Source of the DNA: Draconibacterium mangrovi
Lineage (GTDB): Bacteria; Bacteroidota; Bacteroidia; Bacteroidales; Prolixibacteraceae
Length of the DNA stretch: 64,000 nt
Direction of reading: 5' to 3'
Assembly (NCBI RefSeq): GCF_010586825.1
Contig: NZ_JAAAGB010000001.1
Location: 1-64,000, forward strand
Shown piece after piece: positions 55,944 through 64,000 of this stretch (its first letter is position 1; every line of letters begins with the position of its first letter). The notes under the pieces were generated by a model. The model saw only the letters and a program-made list of their open reading frames with translations, was not told the origin of the DNA and ran no database searches. Made by a program: the position numbers and the translations under genes.

Positions 55944-57503
55944 ATGAAAAGACACAAACAACTACGGAAAGCCAAGGCCGATATTGAATGGGATATTGTT
56001 GTAATTGGCGGTGGCGCTTCAGGACTGGGAGTAGCGCTTGAATCTGCTACACGAAAATACAAAACACTGCTGCTTGAAGGTGTCGATTTTGCCAAAGGAA
56101 CCTCGAGCCGAAGCACCAAACTGGTGCACGGCGGTGTGCGTTATTTGGCACAGGGGGACATCTCGCTGGTTTTGGAAGCCCTTCGCGAAAGGGGATTAAT
56201 GCGGCAAAATGCGCCTCACCTGGTAAAAAACCAGTCATTTATTATTCCCAACTACGAATGGTGGGGAGGACCACTTTACACCATTGGCTTAAAAGTTTAC
56301 GACATGATGGCCGGGAAACTGGGGCTGGGGCCTTCAGTGCACCTCACAAAGGAAGAAACACTGGAAGCTTTACCCACCCTGAAAGAAGAAGGCTTAACAG
56401 GTGGTGTGATATACCACGACGGACAATTTGATGATGCCAGACTCTCGATAAACCTTGCGCAAACCATTATTGATTATGACGGAGTGGCCGTAAATTATAC
56501 CAAAGTTATTGGTCTGCTAAAAGATAAAGAAGGAATGATTTGCGGGGTAAAAGCTAAAGATGTTATTGATGGCGATGAATTTGACATAAGAGCCAAAGCA
56601 GTGGTAAACGCAACCGGAGTTTTTACCGACGAAATTTTACAAATGGATGAACCCGGCACCCCAAAAAAAGTTGTACCCAGCCAGGGAATTCATCTTGTTC
56701 TCGATCATGATTTTCTGAAAGGCGACCATGCCATAATGATCCCCAAAACCGATGACGGGCGGGTGCTTTTTGCCGTTCCTTGGCGCGGGAAAGTAGTAGT
56801 TGGCACTACCGACACCATGATTGAAAATGCCAGTCTTGAACCAAGAGCACTGGAAGAAGAAATTGAGTTTATATTAAATACTGCCAAACGCTACCTTACA
56901 CGCCCTCCTAAAAGAAGCGATGTAAGAAGTATTTTTGCCGGACTACGACCACTCGCTGCCCCCGAAGGAGAAGACAAACAAACAAAGGAAATTTCCCGCA
57001 GCCATAAAGTTATCATGAGCTTATCGGGACTAATTACTATAACCGGCGGAAAATGGACAACCTATCGCAAAATGGGTGAAGACACCCTACACAATGCAGT
57101 TATTTTGGCCGGCTTACCTGAACGCCCCTGCCAAACCGAAAATCTGGCAATCCATGGCTATACAAAAAACATTGATCATAACGATCATTTTTATGTGTAC
57201 GGATCGGAAGCAAAAGAAATTAAAGAGATGATTGAAAACGATCCGGAATTGGGAGAAAGACTGCATGAACGGCTTGAGTTTACAGTTGCCGAGGTTATCT
57301 GGGCTTGCAAAAAAGAAATGGCAATGACTCTTGATGATGTGCTGGCACGCCGGGTAAGAGCTTTATATCTCGATGCACGTGCAGCCGAAGAAATGGCGCC
57401 CAAAGTAGCACAAATAATGGCAAACGAGCTAAACAAAGATACTGACTGGATTAACCAGCAAGTTGAAGAATTTACCGAAATTGCCAAAGGTTATTACCTG
57501 TAA
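55944..57503 (+). CDS. glpD: FAD-dependent glycerol-3-phosphate dehydrogenase
   Basis: The protein has 519 residues. The FAD-binding start is IVVIGGGASGLGVALE, followed by GTSSRSTKLVHGGVRYLA, and the conserved GKWTTYRKMGED near residue 370. It oxidises glycerol-3-phosphate to dihydroxyacetone phosphate and passes electrons to quinone. It lies 23 bases after glpK. The length fits GlpD/GlpA-type single-subunit enzymes. Confidence 0.95.
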   Translation: MKRHKQLRKAKADIEWDIVVIGGGASGLGVALESATRKYKTLLLEGVDFAKGTSSRSTKLVHGGVRYLAQGDISLVLEALRERGLMRQNAPHLVKNQSFIIPNYEWWGGPLYTIGLKVYDMMAGKLGLGPSVHLTKEETLEALPTLKEEGLTGGVIYHDGQFDDARLSINLAQTIIDYDGVAVNYTKVIGLLKDKEGMICGVKAKDVIDGDEFDIRAKAVVNATGVFTDEILQMDEPGTPKKVVPSQGIHLVLDHDFLKGDHAIMIPKTDDGRVLFAVPWRGKVVVGTTDTMIENASLEPRALEEEIEFILNTAKRYLTRPPKRSDVRSIFAGLRPLAAPEGEDKQTKEISRSHKVIMSLSGLITITGGKWTTYRKMGEDTLHNAVILAGLPERPCQTENLAIHGYTKNIDHNDHFYVYGSEAKEIKEMIENDPELGERLHERLEFTVAEVIWACKKEMAMTLDDVLARRVRALYLDARAAEEMAPKVAQIMANELNKDTDWINQQVEEFTEIAKGYYL

Positions 57504-57559
57504 AACCAATTTACTTTAAACTAAACGAATAAGAATATTAAAATAAACCTGTAACTGAA

Positions 57560-58294
57560 ATGAATGAATTTGTAGCGGAAATAATTGCCACAATGATACT
57601 GATTCTCCTTGGAGATGGAGTTGTGGCAAATGTAGTTCTAAAAAATACCAAAGGTCACAACGGCGGATGGATCGTAATTTCACTGGGCTGGGGACTCGCC
57701 GTAATGATGGCAGTAATAGTTGCCGGCCCCATTAGCGGAGCGCACTTAAATCCTGCAGTAACACTTGGCCTCGCATTGGGCGGAATATTCCCGTGGGATA
57801 AAGTTCCGGTATATATTGCCGGCGAAATAATAGGCGCTATGCTCGGGGCCATATTGGTTTGGTTAACTTATCGCGATCATTTTAAGGCCAACACCGATAA
57901 AGACGGATTTTTAGGTGTTTTTGCCACATCGCCGGCCATCAGAAATTATAAGAACAATTTTATCACCGAACTTATCGGAACTTTTGTACTCATTTTTGTG
58001 ATCTTTTATATCACCGATATTAAGTTTGAAACCCAACAGCTGCAAACTGTTGAAGTTGGTTTAGGTTCAATTGGAGCGCTTCCTGTTGCACTTTTGGTAA
58101 CGGCAATAGGCTTAAGTCTTGGCGGCCCAACAGGTTACGCCATTAACCCTGCCCGCGATTTGGGACCACGTATCATCCATAGTTTGTTAAAAGCTCCGAA
58201 CAAAGGAAGTTCTGACTGGGCTTATGCATGGGTTCCAATCCTTGGACCAATTGCAGGAGCTGCTCTGGCTGCAGCACTGTTTTGTTTTTGTTAA
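57560..58294 (+). CDS. glpF: Glycerol facilitator / aquaporin (MIP family)
   Basis: The protein has 244 residues with six membrane helices and the two NPA-type pores SGAHLNPAVTLG and GYAINPARDLGPR. The NPA motifs and the neighbouring Asp in ARDLGPR fit a glycerol-transporting GlpF rather than a water-only channel. It lies 57 bases after glpD and completes the operon. A terminator follows. Confidence 0.95.
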   Translation: MNEFVAEIIATMILILLGDGVVANVVLKNTKGHNGGWIVISLGWGLAVMMAVIVAGPISGAHLNPAVTLGLALGGIFPWDKVPVYIAGEIIGAMLGAILVWLTYRDHFKANTDKDGFLGVFATSPAIRNYKNNFITELIGTFVLIFVIFYITDIKFETQQLQTVEVGLGSIGALPVALLVTAIGLSLGGPTGYAINPARDLGPRIIHSLLKAPNKGSSDWAYAWVPILGPIAGAALAAALFCFC

Positions 58295-58322
58295 AGCAAA
58301 TTCGCCGATACATACAATAAAG

Positions 58323-58351
58323 AAGTCACTATCAGTAAACGATAGTGACTT
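58323..58351 (+). terminator. Rho-independent terminator of the glp operon
   Basis: AAGTCACTATC (58323-58333) pairs perfectly with GATAGTGACTT (58341-58351) across a 7-base loop, and a T run follows (TTTTTTATTTT). Confidence 0.93.
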
Positions 58352-58597
58352 TTTTATTTTTAATGCACTACCTAAATATATCCATACCAATTAGTTGTTA
58401 TTTTTCTGCTCATTTCATAACTTGTATATCCAATTAATTTACAAACTCTAAAGTTGTGACCCGGAGATTGCAAACACAAACCAATGACGCATGAAAAACA
58501 ATTCGAGGCTTATATTCTTAGATACGGTTTCTTATGAAACCGCGGCTTCGATATTGCTATAGCCTAAACAAAGCTTAATATTTTTAAACCCATAATT

Positions 58598-60178
58598 ATG
58601 ACAACTTACTACGACATTCACTGCCACATTTTTAACAAAGACGTGATTATACGCAAGCTTGTAAATGTGGTTCAATCGCTACTTGCCATTAAAGACCTGG
58701 TGGACAAAGGAGTTACATCGGCCGAACTGAGATTTAAAATTGACGGTATTAACCGCACACTGGAAGAAGTTACGCAACCATCGAGCGAAGATGTGTTTGA
58801 AGCGCTCGACAAAGTGTACCAGGGAAATGTGGTTACTACTCCTTTAATGTTCGACCTGACTTATGCCGATGATAACGACGACGACGAGAACCAGAATAAA
58901 CGTTACCGCAAGCGCATAAAACGTATTTTCTGGCTGCTGTCGGTGGCACTGCCTTTTATTAAAATGCGGGTAAACCGGAAACTACAGAGCGAAGAACTGG
59001 CCGAAGCTTTCGACAAAATCAGAGACCATGTAAAACAATTTGAAGACAGTTTCGATCGGAAATCGGATGAGGAAGTGGAAATTTTCGACAATGCCAACTA
59101 TGCCCAGCAAATTGCAGATTTGGAGTACCTGGCAGGTAAATACGAAACAATAAAACCTTTTTTTAGTGTTGATCCGCGCCGTGAATACAAAGGCAACGTC
59201 AACCTGGTTGACAAGCTAAAAGAGAAGATTGTTGCCGAAGATGGTCGCTTTGCCGGTGTAAAACTGTATGCTCCGGCAGGTTTCTCTCCTACCGATCCGG
59301 TGTTAATGGGCACCCGCAACGCTCCCGGAGTTTATGCCTTATGCCAGGAGCACAATATTCCGATTACGGTGCACAATTCAAACAGCGGATTTGCCTGTTT
59401 GTCGTCGGTGCTTAAAGTGCGCGGCGATGTACTTATTAACGGAAACACCATAAAACCTAAAAAGCCACTTGTTTTCGACTACCGCTTTTTTAGCCGCAAA
59501 GTGCACAAAGCCATTGCCGAGCGGGCGAAAAAATTAAACCACCCAAAATTGTGGGAACTGGTAATGAAAAAGTATCCTGACCTGACCATTAATTTTGCGC
59601 ATTTCGGTGGCAGTGGCCAGATTATGGACTACATAAATTACAATTTCCCGGAAGAGCAAAAACGGGTAGACGAAGAAGAATTTGAAGATGCTATCATGTC
59701 GCTGTCGAACAAAGACAAGGAAATTATTCGTGCGGCCTACACTTTAAAACGTAAAAAGCGAATTCTGCGCGAAGACCTTACCATTGCCGAACGTGCCAAA
59801 GTGTGGAATGCACTTTACCGAACCGGCTTTATCGACAACTGGGCAAAGGCCATTTTCGATATCATTAAGAACCCGAAATACCCGAATGCTTATACCGACC
59901 TCTCCTGTTTTTCGGAAGGAACGGTTATTGAATCGCCAACCACTCAGGAAATGGTTTTCAGCATCCGCGAAACACTTAGCACTTTTAAAACCAGCTTCTA
60001 CGATAAACTTTCCGGCTACGAAAAATCGAAAATTCTTTATGGCTCCGATTATTACCTCACCCAGTTTTTTGGGCCGAGCATGGAACAATATTTCAACGAT
60101 TTCAAAACAGCATTTGGCGATGATTTCGACACCATTGCCAGTGTCAATCCGAAACGTTTCCTAAGTATTAACCCTTAA
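58598..60178 (+). CDS. Amidohydrolase-superfamily protein, first gene of an uncharacterised cassette
   Basis: The protein has 526 residues and no signal peptide. The N-terminal metal motif is His8-x-His10 (YYDIHCHIFN). Further histidines in ITVHNSNSG and INFAHFGGSGQ, and the Asp in LYGSDYYL near the C-terminus, complete the amidohydrolase-related site. A charged insert (about residues 95-180) separates the first strand from the rest and has no counterpart in typical members. The stop codon overlaps the next gene's start by one base, so translation is coupled. Substrate unknown. Confidence 0.85.
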   Translation: MTTYYDIHCHIFNKDVIIRKLVNVVQSLLAIKDLVDKGVTSAELRFKIDGINRTLEEVTQPSSEDVFEALDKVYQGNVVTTPLMFDLTYADDNDDDENQNKRYRKRIKRIFWLLSVALPFIKMRVNRKLQSEELAEAFDKIRDHVKQFEDSFDRKSDEEVEIFDNANYAQQIADLEYLAGKYETIKPFFSVDPRREYKGNVNLVDKLKEKIVAEDGRFAGVKLYAPAGFSPTDPVLMGTRNAPGVYALCQEHNIPITVHNSNSGFACLSSVLKVRGDVLINGNTIKPKKPLVFDYRFFSRKVHKAIAERAKKLNHPKLWELVMKKYPDLTINFAHFGGSGQIMDYINYNFPEEQKRVDEEEFEDAIMSLSNKDKEIIRAAYTLKRKKRILREDLTIAERAKVWNALYRTGFIDNWAKAIFDIIKNPKYPNAYTDLSCFSEGTVIESPTTQEMVFSIRETLSTFKTSFYDKLSGYEKSKILYGSDYYLTQFFGPSMEQYFNDFKTAFGDDFDTIASVNPKRFLSINP

Positions 60179-60855
60179 TGCAAATTGGTATGGAAGATTT
60201 ATTAAAAATAGCGTTTGCCGAGTTGGGCACCGAAGAAATTGTTGGCTCGGAACATAACCCTGAAGTTTTAAAATATGCCGAAGAAGCAGGCATTGCAGGC
60301 GTTACCACCGACGAGATTCCGTGGTGCAGCAATTTTGTAAACTGGGTGGCCATGAAAGCCGGCCTGGAATATTCGAAAAAACCCAATGCGCGTTCGTGGC
60401 TCAATGTGGGAGTAAAAACCATAAATCCCGAGCCGGGCGATGTGGTGGTTTTCTGGCGCGAAAGTCCCGAATCGTGGAAAGGGCATGTTGGTTTTTTCCT
60501 GGGTGTTTCTACCGACAAAAAGCGTGTTTACTGTTTGGGCGGCAACCAGGGCAACCGCGTATCGGTTTCGGCTTACCGCATAAATACCGTTTTGTCGTAT
60601 CAGCGATTGGCGGCACAGCAGCAACTCATTATCCCCGATCCTTTACTGCAAAAAGGCAGTAAAGGCGCGGCTGTGGTTGCCTTGCAGGATGCACTAAAAC
60701 TACTGAATATTAACGTGGGAACTTCCGACGGTGATTTTGGTCCAAAAACCGAAAACGGCGTAAAAGAGCTGCAAACACGCAAACCGGAACTGGAAATAAA
60801 CGGCGTTTACAACAACGAAACCCGCGATCTCCTGGAATCATTATTCCAGGCATAA
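60178..60855 (+). CDS. NlpC/P60-type (TIGR02594-like) amidase protein with peptidoglycan-binding domain, leaderless
   Basis: The protein has 225 residues. The N-terminal domain has Cys50 in IPWCSNFVNW and His103 in KGHVGFFLG, the Cys-His pair of the CHAP/NlpC-P60 fold of TIGR02594-type proteins. The C-terminal 75 residues form a peptidoglycan-binding-1 domain (LLQKGSKGAAVVALQDALKL, GDFGPKTENGVKELQ). It has no signal peptide, yet the domains are usually for peptidoglycan outside the membrane. The first ATG overlaps the stop of the amidohydrolase gene; a second ATG is at 60190. It could be a phage-like endolysin or a toxin kept inside the cell. Confidence 0.85.
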   Translation: MQIGMEDLLKIAFAELGTEEIVGSEHNPEVLKYAEEAGIAGVTTDEIPWCSNFVNWVAMKAGLEYSKKPNARSWLNVGVKTINPEPGDVVVFWRESPESWKGHVGFFLGVSTDKKRVYCLGGNQGNRVSVSAYRINTVLSYQRLAAQQQLIIPDPLLQKGSKGAAVVALQDALKLLNINVGTSDGDFGPKTENGVKELQTRKPELEINGVYNNETRDLLESLFQA

Positions 60856-60897
60856 CTATACATTACACATTTTACTCATCATTAAATCCAAAAAATT

Positions 60898-61398
60898 ATG
60901 ACAACAAAAGTAGCCGATCTTACTCCGGAAGAATTTGTTTTACTTCTGGACGATTTTTACGCAGAACCCAAAAAGCGTAATAAAATGACAGAAGCAGAAG
61001 TTAAAGATCTTGCCATTCGCTTAAACGAAAAAATTGATGTCCCTTTTATTAATGAAACCGGCGAAGAAAAAATCCTCGTAAAAGTGATCTTTAAAATCGA
61101 CACCTTTTTATACGACCATTTACCCAACGAATTTTACGACCTCATCCGCAGCTCGGATCATGGTATTTCAAAAAAGGAAGCCAAACGTTTGGTGCGACGT
61201 TTAACACGTCTTGCCAACGATAAAATTGACATACCCTACCTCCCGGAAATGGCCGAACATATTGCCATAAAATTTGTAATTGGGATGGTAGTTAAAGCTG
61301 CCCGTAAAAAGCTTAATTTCGACGATGTTCGTGCCAAATCAACAGAAATGCTCGTTCCAGAATCGGACGAGAACATTGAAGATTTGGTTGATGATTAA
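60898..61398 (+). CDS. Small soluble protein with an internal duplication, unknown function
   Basis: The protein has 166 residues and no signal peptide. Two related halves can be seen: MTEAEVKDLAIRLNEKIDVP with its following F-rich strand, and ISKKEAKRLVRRLTRL with NDKIDIPYLPEM. Each has a charged helix and then a KID-(V/I)-P turn. The C-terminus is acidic (DENIEDLVDD). It follows the amidase gene by 43 bases in the same direction, so it is probably cotranscribed. I recognise no family. A bound partner of the amidase is one possibility. Confidence 0.75.
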   Translation: MTTKVADLTPEEFVLLLDDFYAEPKKRNKMTEAEVKDLAIRLNEKIDVPFINETGEEKILVKVIFKIDTFLYDHLPNEFYDLIRSSDHGISKKEAKRLVRRLTRLANDKIDIPYLPEMAEHIAIKFVIGMVVKAARKKLNFDDVRAKSTEMLVPESDENIEDLVDD

Positions 61399-61646
61399 TA
61401 CGGTTTGCCCCGATGTAATTGAAAACTTTGTATCTTGGATAAAGAAAATTCCTGAAGTTGACTATTCCAGGCAGAGCCAAAGGGAAATACGCCAACTTAA
61501 TTGCCGCAAAATAGCAGAAAACCGAATTTTCTTTAGTTCACCCCTCTGTCATCCGTTAGTTGCCCGATGACATCTACCATCAACGGGGGAGAAAAAGCGG
61601 CCCCATGGCAAAGACTGGGGAATTATTAGATTTAAAAGCCAAAGTT

Positions 61647-62150
61647 ATGAGTACAATTCAATTACACCGGGGCGATATTACCCAACTTGAGGTTGATGCC
61701 ATTGTAAATGCTGCCAACAAATCGTTGCTGGGTGGTGGCGGAGTCGACGGTGCCATTCACCGGGCAGCCGGCCCCGAACTTTTAAACGAATGCCGCCAGC
61801 TTAACGGCTGCGAAACCGGCGATGCAAAAATTACAAAGGGATACAATCTTCCGGCAAAATATGTGATTCATACCGTTGGTCCGGTTTATAACGGAGGCCG
61901 ATACAACGAAGCCGAGAAACTGGCTTCATGCTACCGCAGAAGTTTGGAAGTGGCGCTGCAAAACGGTGTAAAATACATTGCTTTTCCCAACATCAGCACG
62001 GGTATTTACGGCTACCCGAAACACGAGGCTGCACAAATTGCAACACAAACGGTAAAAGACTTTTTGGCGAATGATCACGAACTTGATACGGTGATATTTT
62101 GCGTGTTTGATGAAGAGAATTACTCCATTTACAATAATTTGCTTACCTAA
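61647..62150 (+). CDS. Macro-domain protein (O-acetyl-ADP-ribose deacetylase, YmdB type)
   Basis: The start at 61647 ([14 protein letters not shown]) gives 167 residues. In-frame ATGs lie at 61605 and 61560, but the macro domain begins at IQLHRGDI, and the longer N-terminus is not conserved in kind. The motifs [19 protein letters not shown] and [12 protein letters not shown] carry the ADP-ribose-binding loops and the conserved Asn/Gly residues. It binds or removes ADP-ribose. It follows the three-gene cassette by about 250 bases in the same direction, and a repeat array lies just after it. Confidence 0.93.
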   Translation: MSTIQLHRGDITQLEVDAIVNAANKSLLGGGGVDGAIHRAAGPELLNECRQLNGCETGDAKITKGYNLPAKYVIHTVGPVYNGGRYNEAEKLASCYRRSLEVALQNGVKYIAFPNISTGIYGYPKHEAAQIATQTVKDFLANDHELDTVIFCVFDEENYSIYNNLLT

Positions 62151-62250
62151 CCGATGCTTCTAATGGTTTACAGGGGCACCTCTCCCATACAAAAAGTAAA
62201 TTTTCATATATAAAAAACACTATTCCCTGACATTTTGTAAAATCTCCCAC

Positions 62251-62426
62251 GGGAGAACCGGATAAATGTATGGGAGAACTACGTCCAAACGTGGGAGAAC
62301 CATCCAAGACCCCGGGAGAACAGCAAAAAACCGTGGGAGAACGCCTTATTTTTATGGGAGAACGGCCGCCGGACCAAGGAAAAGTGACTTTAATCGCGGG
62401 AGAACTTACAAGCAGCGTGGGATAAC
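62251..62426. repeat. 21-bp-periodic array of the core GGGAGAAC
   Basis: The 8-base core GGGAGAAC begins at 62251, 62272, 62293, 62314, 62335, 62356 and 62398. A variant GGGATAAC is at 62419, and a decayed copy AGGAAAAG is in phase at 62377. Every step is exactly 21 bases (two helical turns). The 13 bases between cores are unrelated to one another, except that the 3-4 bases before the core are often CGT or TAT. The frame of 62266-62472 would read GRT every seven residues, but no start or ribosome site supports it as a gene, and the AGA and GGG codons never vary. It lies between the macro gene and a convergent secreted-protein gene. Confidence 0.9.
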
Positions 62427-62448
62427 TCGATATCGGGGCAGGAAGATG

Positions 62449-63138
62449 CTAATTCTCCGACGCCTTAAGTAAATGTTTCATGTTTCGGTGGTAGGTATTG
62501 GTAAGGCGGGTATGAAAATAAGGGTACAAGAAGTGGTCGCGCAAAACAGACTCACTTTTAAAATAAGTACGATGTGTAATTTTTGTGTATCCTTTTCGCA
62601 TTTTTGTAAAAGTTAATTGCTGCTTTCCATGTGTAATATTATCCTCCACGTAGCTAAATTCAATTACTTTCTTTTTGTCGTCAACAGTTGTAATCTCAAA
62701 TGCGGTGGCTAGCTTTTTAACTTTCAAAACATTCAGGTTTAAATAAATTACCTGTCCCGGATCAATTCCATCCACGTGTCCGTTCGGATAGATCATCTCA
62801 TTATTACTTTTCGAAAACAACATTGCAAATGAAAACCGCGACGCATTCCAGGCAATCGATGGATTGGTATGCACGTAAAACGACCACACTTTGGGCAGGC
62901 TGTCTTTTATAACATATTCGCGTTCGTGAAAACGAAAACCAACGGTGCTGGCTGTTGGTTCCAACGATGGTTTTACATCCGAAAAAGTTTCGGTATTGTT
63001 TTTAATCTGGATCTGCACGAAATGCTCAACTTGTTCGCAGCCCACTTTGTCGAACTCAACATCGGCCAAATACATCTGGCCAAAGCTCAAACCTGCAAAG
63101 GAGTTAATAAACAAGAACAACAGCATTAATTTTTTCAT
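62449..63138 (-). CDS. Exported protein of unknown function
   Basis: The protein has 229 residues with a signal peptide ending near FGQM (residue 20). The first half after the leader has a beta-rich, Ig-like pattern (VEHFVQIQIKNNTETFSDVK). The second half (AFEITTVDDKKKVIEFSYVE, then THGKQQLTFTKMRKGYTKIT) looks like an SRPBCC/DUF1990-type ligand-binding fold, but this is only a pattern match. It converges on the repeat array, which lies within about 25 bases of its stop. Confidence 0.75.
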   Translation of the reverse strand: MKKLMLLFLFINSFAGLSFGQMYLADVEFDKVGCEQVEHFVQIQIKNNTETFSDVKPSLEPTASTVGFRFHEREYVIKDSLPKVWSFYVHTNPSIAWNASRFSFAMLFSKSNNEMIYPNGHVDGIDPGQVIYLNLNVLKVKKLATAFEITTVDDKKKVIEFSYVEDNITHGKQQLTFTKMRKGYTKITHRTYFKSESVLRDHFLYPYFHTRLTNTYHRNMKHLLKASEN

Positions 63139-63258
63139 GAAGTTGATTAAAAGTACTACTTCTAAAAGTACCGGTTTTTTTTACCAATTTCAATTTGATT
63201 GCCATTTTTTTTATTAATTCAAACTTCAAATTCTTTTTATCGTATATCAACTGAACAG

Positions 63259-63399
63259 ATGACAACTTATAATTACAAGATGGGTCAAGGAAAAAACAAA
63301 TACAATCGTAAACTGCGAATAATTTTTTATTCGTTCTTTGCTTTTGCGATGGTTTTGTTAACCATTTGGTTCGGACTTCGCCTTATTGAGCTATTATAG
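63259..63399 (+). CDS. Small membrane protein
   Basis: From the ATG at 63259 the protein has 46 residues; the ATG at 63280 would give 39, and an upstream ATG at 63199 would give 66. A basic segment MGQGKNKYNRKLR is followed by one membrane helix (IIFYSFFAFAMVLLTIWFGL). No family is recognised. It lies between the secreted protein (opposite strand) and the DUF1460 gene. Confidence 0.55.
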   Translation: MTTYNYKMGQGKNKYNRKLRIIFYSFFAFAMVLLTIWFGLRLIELL

Positions 63400-63482
63400 A
63401 AATATGTTGCACAACGGCTGAATTAACATTTTTACAAAAAAATAATACCTTTAATTTTTAGCATCAAAAAAATGTATCTGGA

Positions 63483-64000
63483 ATGAAGAAGAAAATTTTT
63501 CTGTTAGCCGGTGCCCTGCTTTTTGGCTTTACAATGCTTTTTGCCCAGCAAAGTACCAATAATCCTGATGAGGAGATTTGTAACCACATTCTTAATGAAT
63601 TGAAACAGCACAGCGAAAAACCGACACCAGAACTTGTTGTTGAAGCCGGAAAATTACTGATGAACACACCATACGTGGCCCACACTTTAGAAACGGAGCC
63701 CGAACAATTAATCGTTAATTTGCGCGAACTGGATTGTACTACATATGCCGAAAATTGCCTGGCGTTGGCACGAACTGCCAAAACACGAAAACCCTCGTTT
63801 AAACATTTTAAAAACGAGTTGCAACTCATCCGTTATCGCGAAGGAGAGATAAACAGTTACCCTTCGCGATTACACTATTTCAGCGACTGGATTTTGGATA
63901 ACGACAAGAAGGGCACGGTAAAATCAGTTTCGCAATCGATTGGTAATACCGAATTTGATAAAACGATTAATTTTATGAGCCTACACCCCACCAGCTACAA
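63483..64000 (+). CDS. DUF1460 family protein (N-acetylmuramoyl-L-alanine amidase-like), cut by window edge
   Basis: The first 172 codons are present. A signal peptide ends near FAQQ (residue 22). The Cys-containing motif DCTTYAENCLALA and the segment SRLHYFSDWIL match DUF1460, an NlpC/P60-related family described as peptidoglycan amidase. The gene is transcribed towards the right edge and its end is not seen. A near-match promoter element (TACCTTTA) is seen about 35 bases before the ATG. Confidence 0.88.
   Translation, partial: MKKKIFLLAGALLFGFTMLFAQQSTNNPDEEICNHILNELKQHSEKPTPELVVEAGKLLMNTPYVAHTLETEPEQLIVNLRELDCTTYAENCLALARTAKTRKPSFKHFKNELQLIRYREGEINSYPSRLHYFSDWILDNDKKGTVKSVSQSIGNTEFDKTINFMSLHPTSY

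Noticed and set aside
61391-61570. 59-codon ORF after the three-gene cassette
   Set aside because: It overlaps the previous gene's end, has no recognised features and shows no sign of a start site; probably chance.
62251-62426. CRISPR array
   Set aside because: The core is only 8 bases and the spacers 13, far below CRISPR sizes, and no cas gene is present.
62266-62472. 68-codon ORF with a GRT heptad repeat
   Set aside because: The frame follows from the 21-bp array; no ribosome site is visible, a stop lies directly upstream, and the silent positions of the core codons do not vary, so it is better read as a nucleotide repeat.

Overview
The window comes from a chromosome of a Bacteroidetes bacterium, most likely a free-living, probably marine member of the Bacteroidales (Prolixibacteraceae/Marinilabiliales type; this placement is inference). 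The reasons are a SusC/SusD pair with an ECF-sigma/FecR switch, many lipoprotein signal peptides, moderate-to-low GC, weak Shine-Dalgarno sites, promoters of the TAnnTTTG type, a sodium-pumping decarboxylase, and a sulfatase among the polysaccharide-degrading genes. No rRNA, tRNA, CRISPR array, transposase or phage gene was seen.

Positions 1-18196, all on the minus strand, are a polysaccharide utilization locus (PUL). Read in the direction of transcription it holds an ECF sigma factor, a FecR anti-sigma factor, a SusC with an STN signalling domain, SusD, an intercistronic terminator-like hairpin, three GH43-type beta-propeller enzymes, a BNR propeller with a CBM9-like tail, a GH5-like enzyme, a decayed GH43/GH105 chimera, an intact GH105, a sulfatase and a DUF1080 protein that runs off the left edge. 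The set points to a sulfated, uronic-acid- and pentose-containing glycan such as ulvan or a pectic/arabinan-type polymer. No polysaccharide lyase is visible, although GH105 needs lyase products.

Positions 18320-23108 hold small envelope and stress genes: a membrane protein, a coiled-coil lipoprotein, LapA-like and CsbD-like proteins, a CopB-type P1B ATPase and a SpoIIAA-like protein. Positions 23498-31277 hold fumarase, pterin dehydratase, an exported aldo/keto reductase, a two-component pair with an N-terminal receiver on the kinase, and a saccharopine-dehydrogenase-family enzyme. Positions 31460-41190 hold an S9 peptidase, a plug-only SusC-like protein, a GT2 glycosyltransferase, an outer-membrane-type protein, a C1 peptidase, a deleted tag pseudogene and a large TPR protein.

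Positions 41542-53301 hold rarA, a YdeI-like protein, an esterase, an oadGAB sodium-pump operon, a cold-shock-domain/NYN RNA-related pair and a SNF2 helicase. Positions 53465-58294 hold a CBM9 protein and a glpK-glpD-glpF glycerol operon. Positions 58598-61398 are a compact three-gene cassette of unknown purpose: an amidohydrolase, a leaderless amidase-like plus peptidoglycan-binding protein, and a small internally duplicated protein. A macro-domain gene follows. Between it and the next gene lies a strictly 21-bp-periodic array of an invariant 8-bp core, the most unusual sequence feature of the window. The right end has a secreted protein, a tiny membrane protein and a truncated DUF1460 amidase gene.
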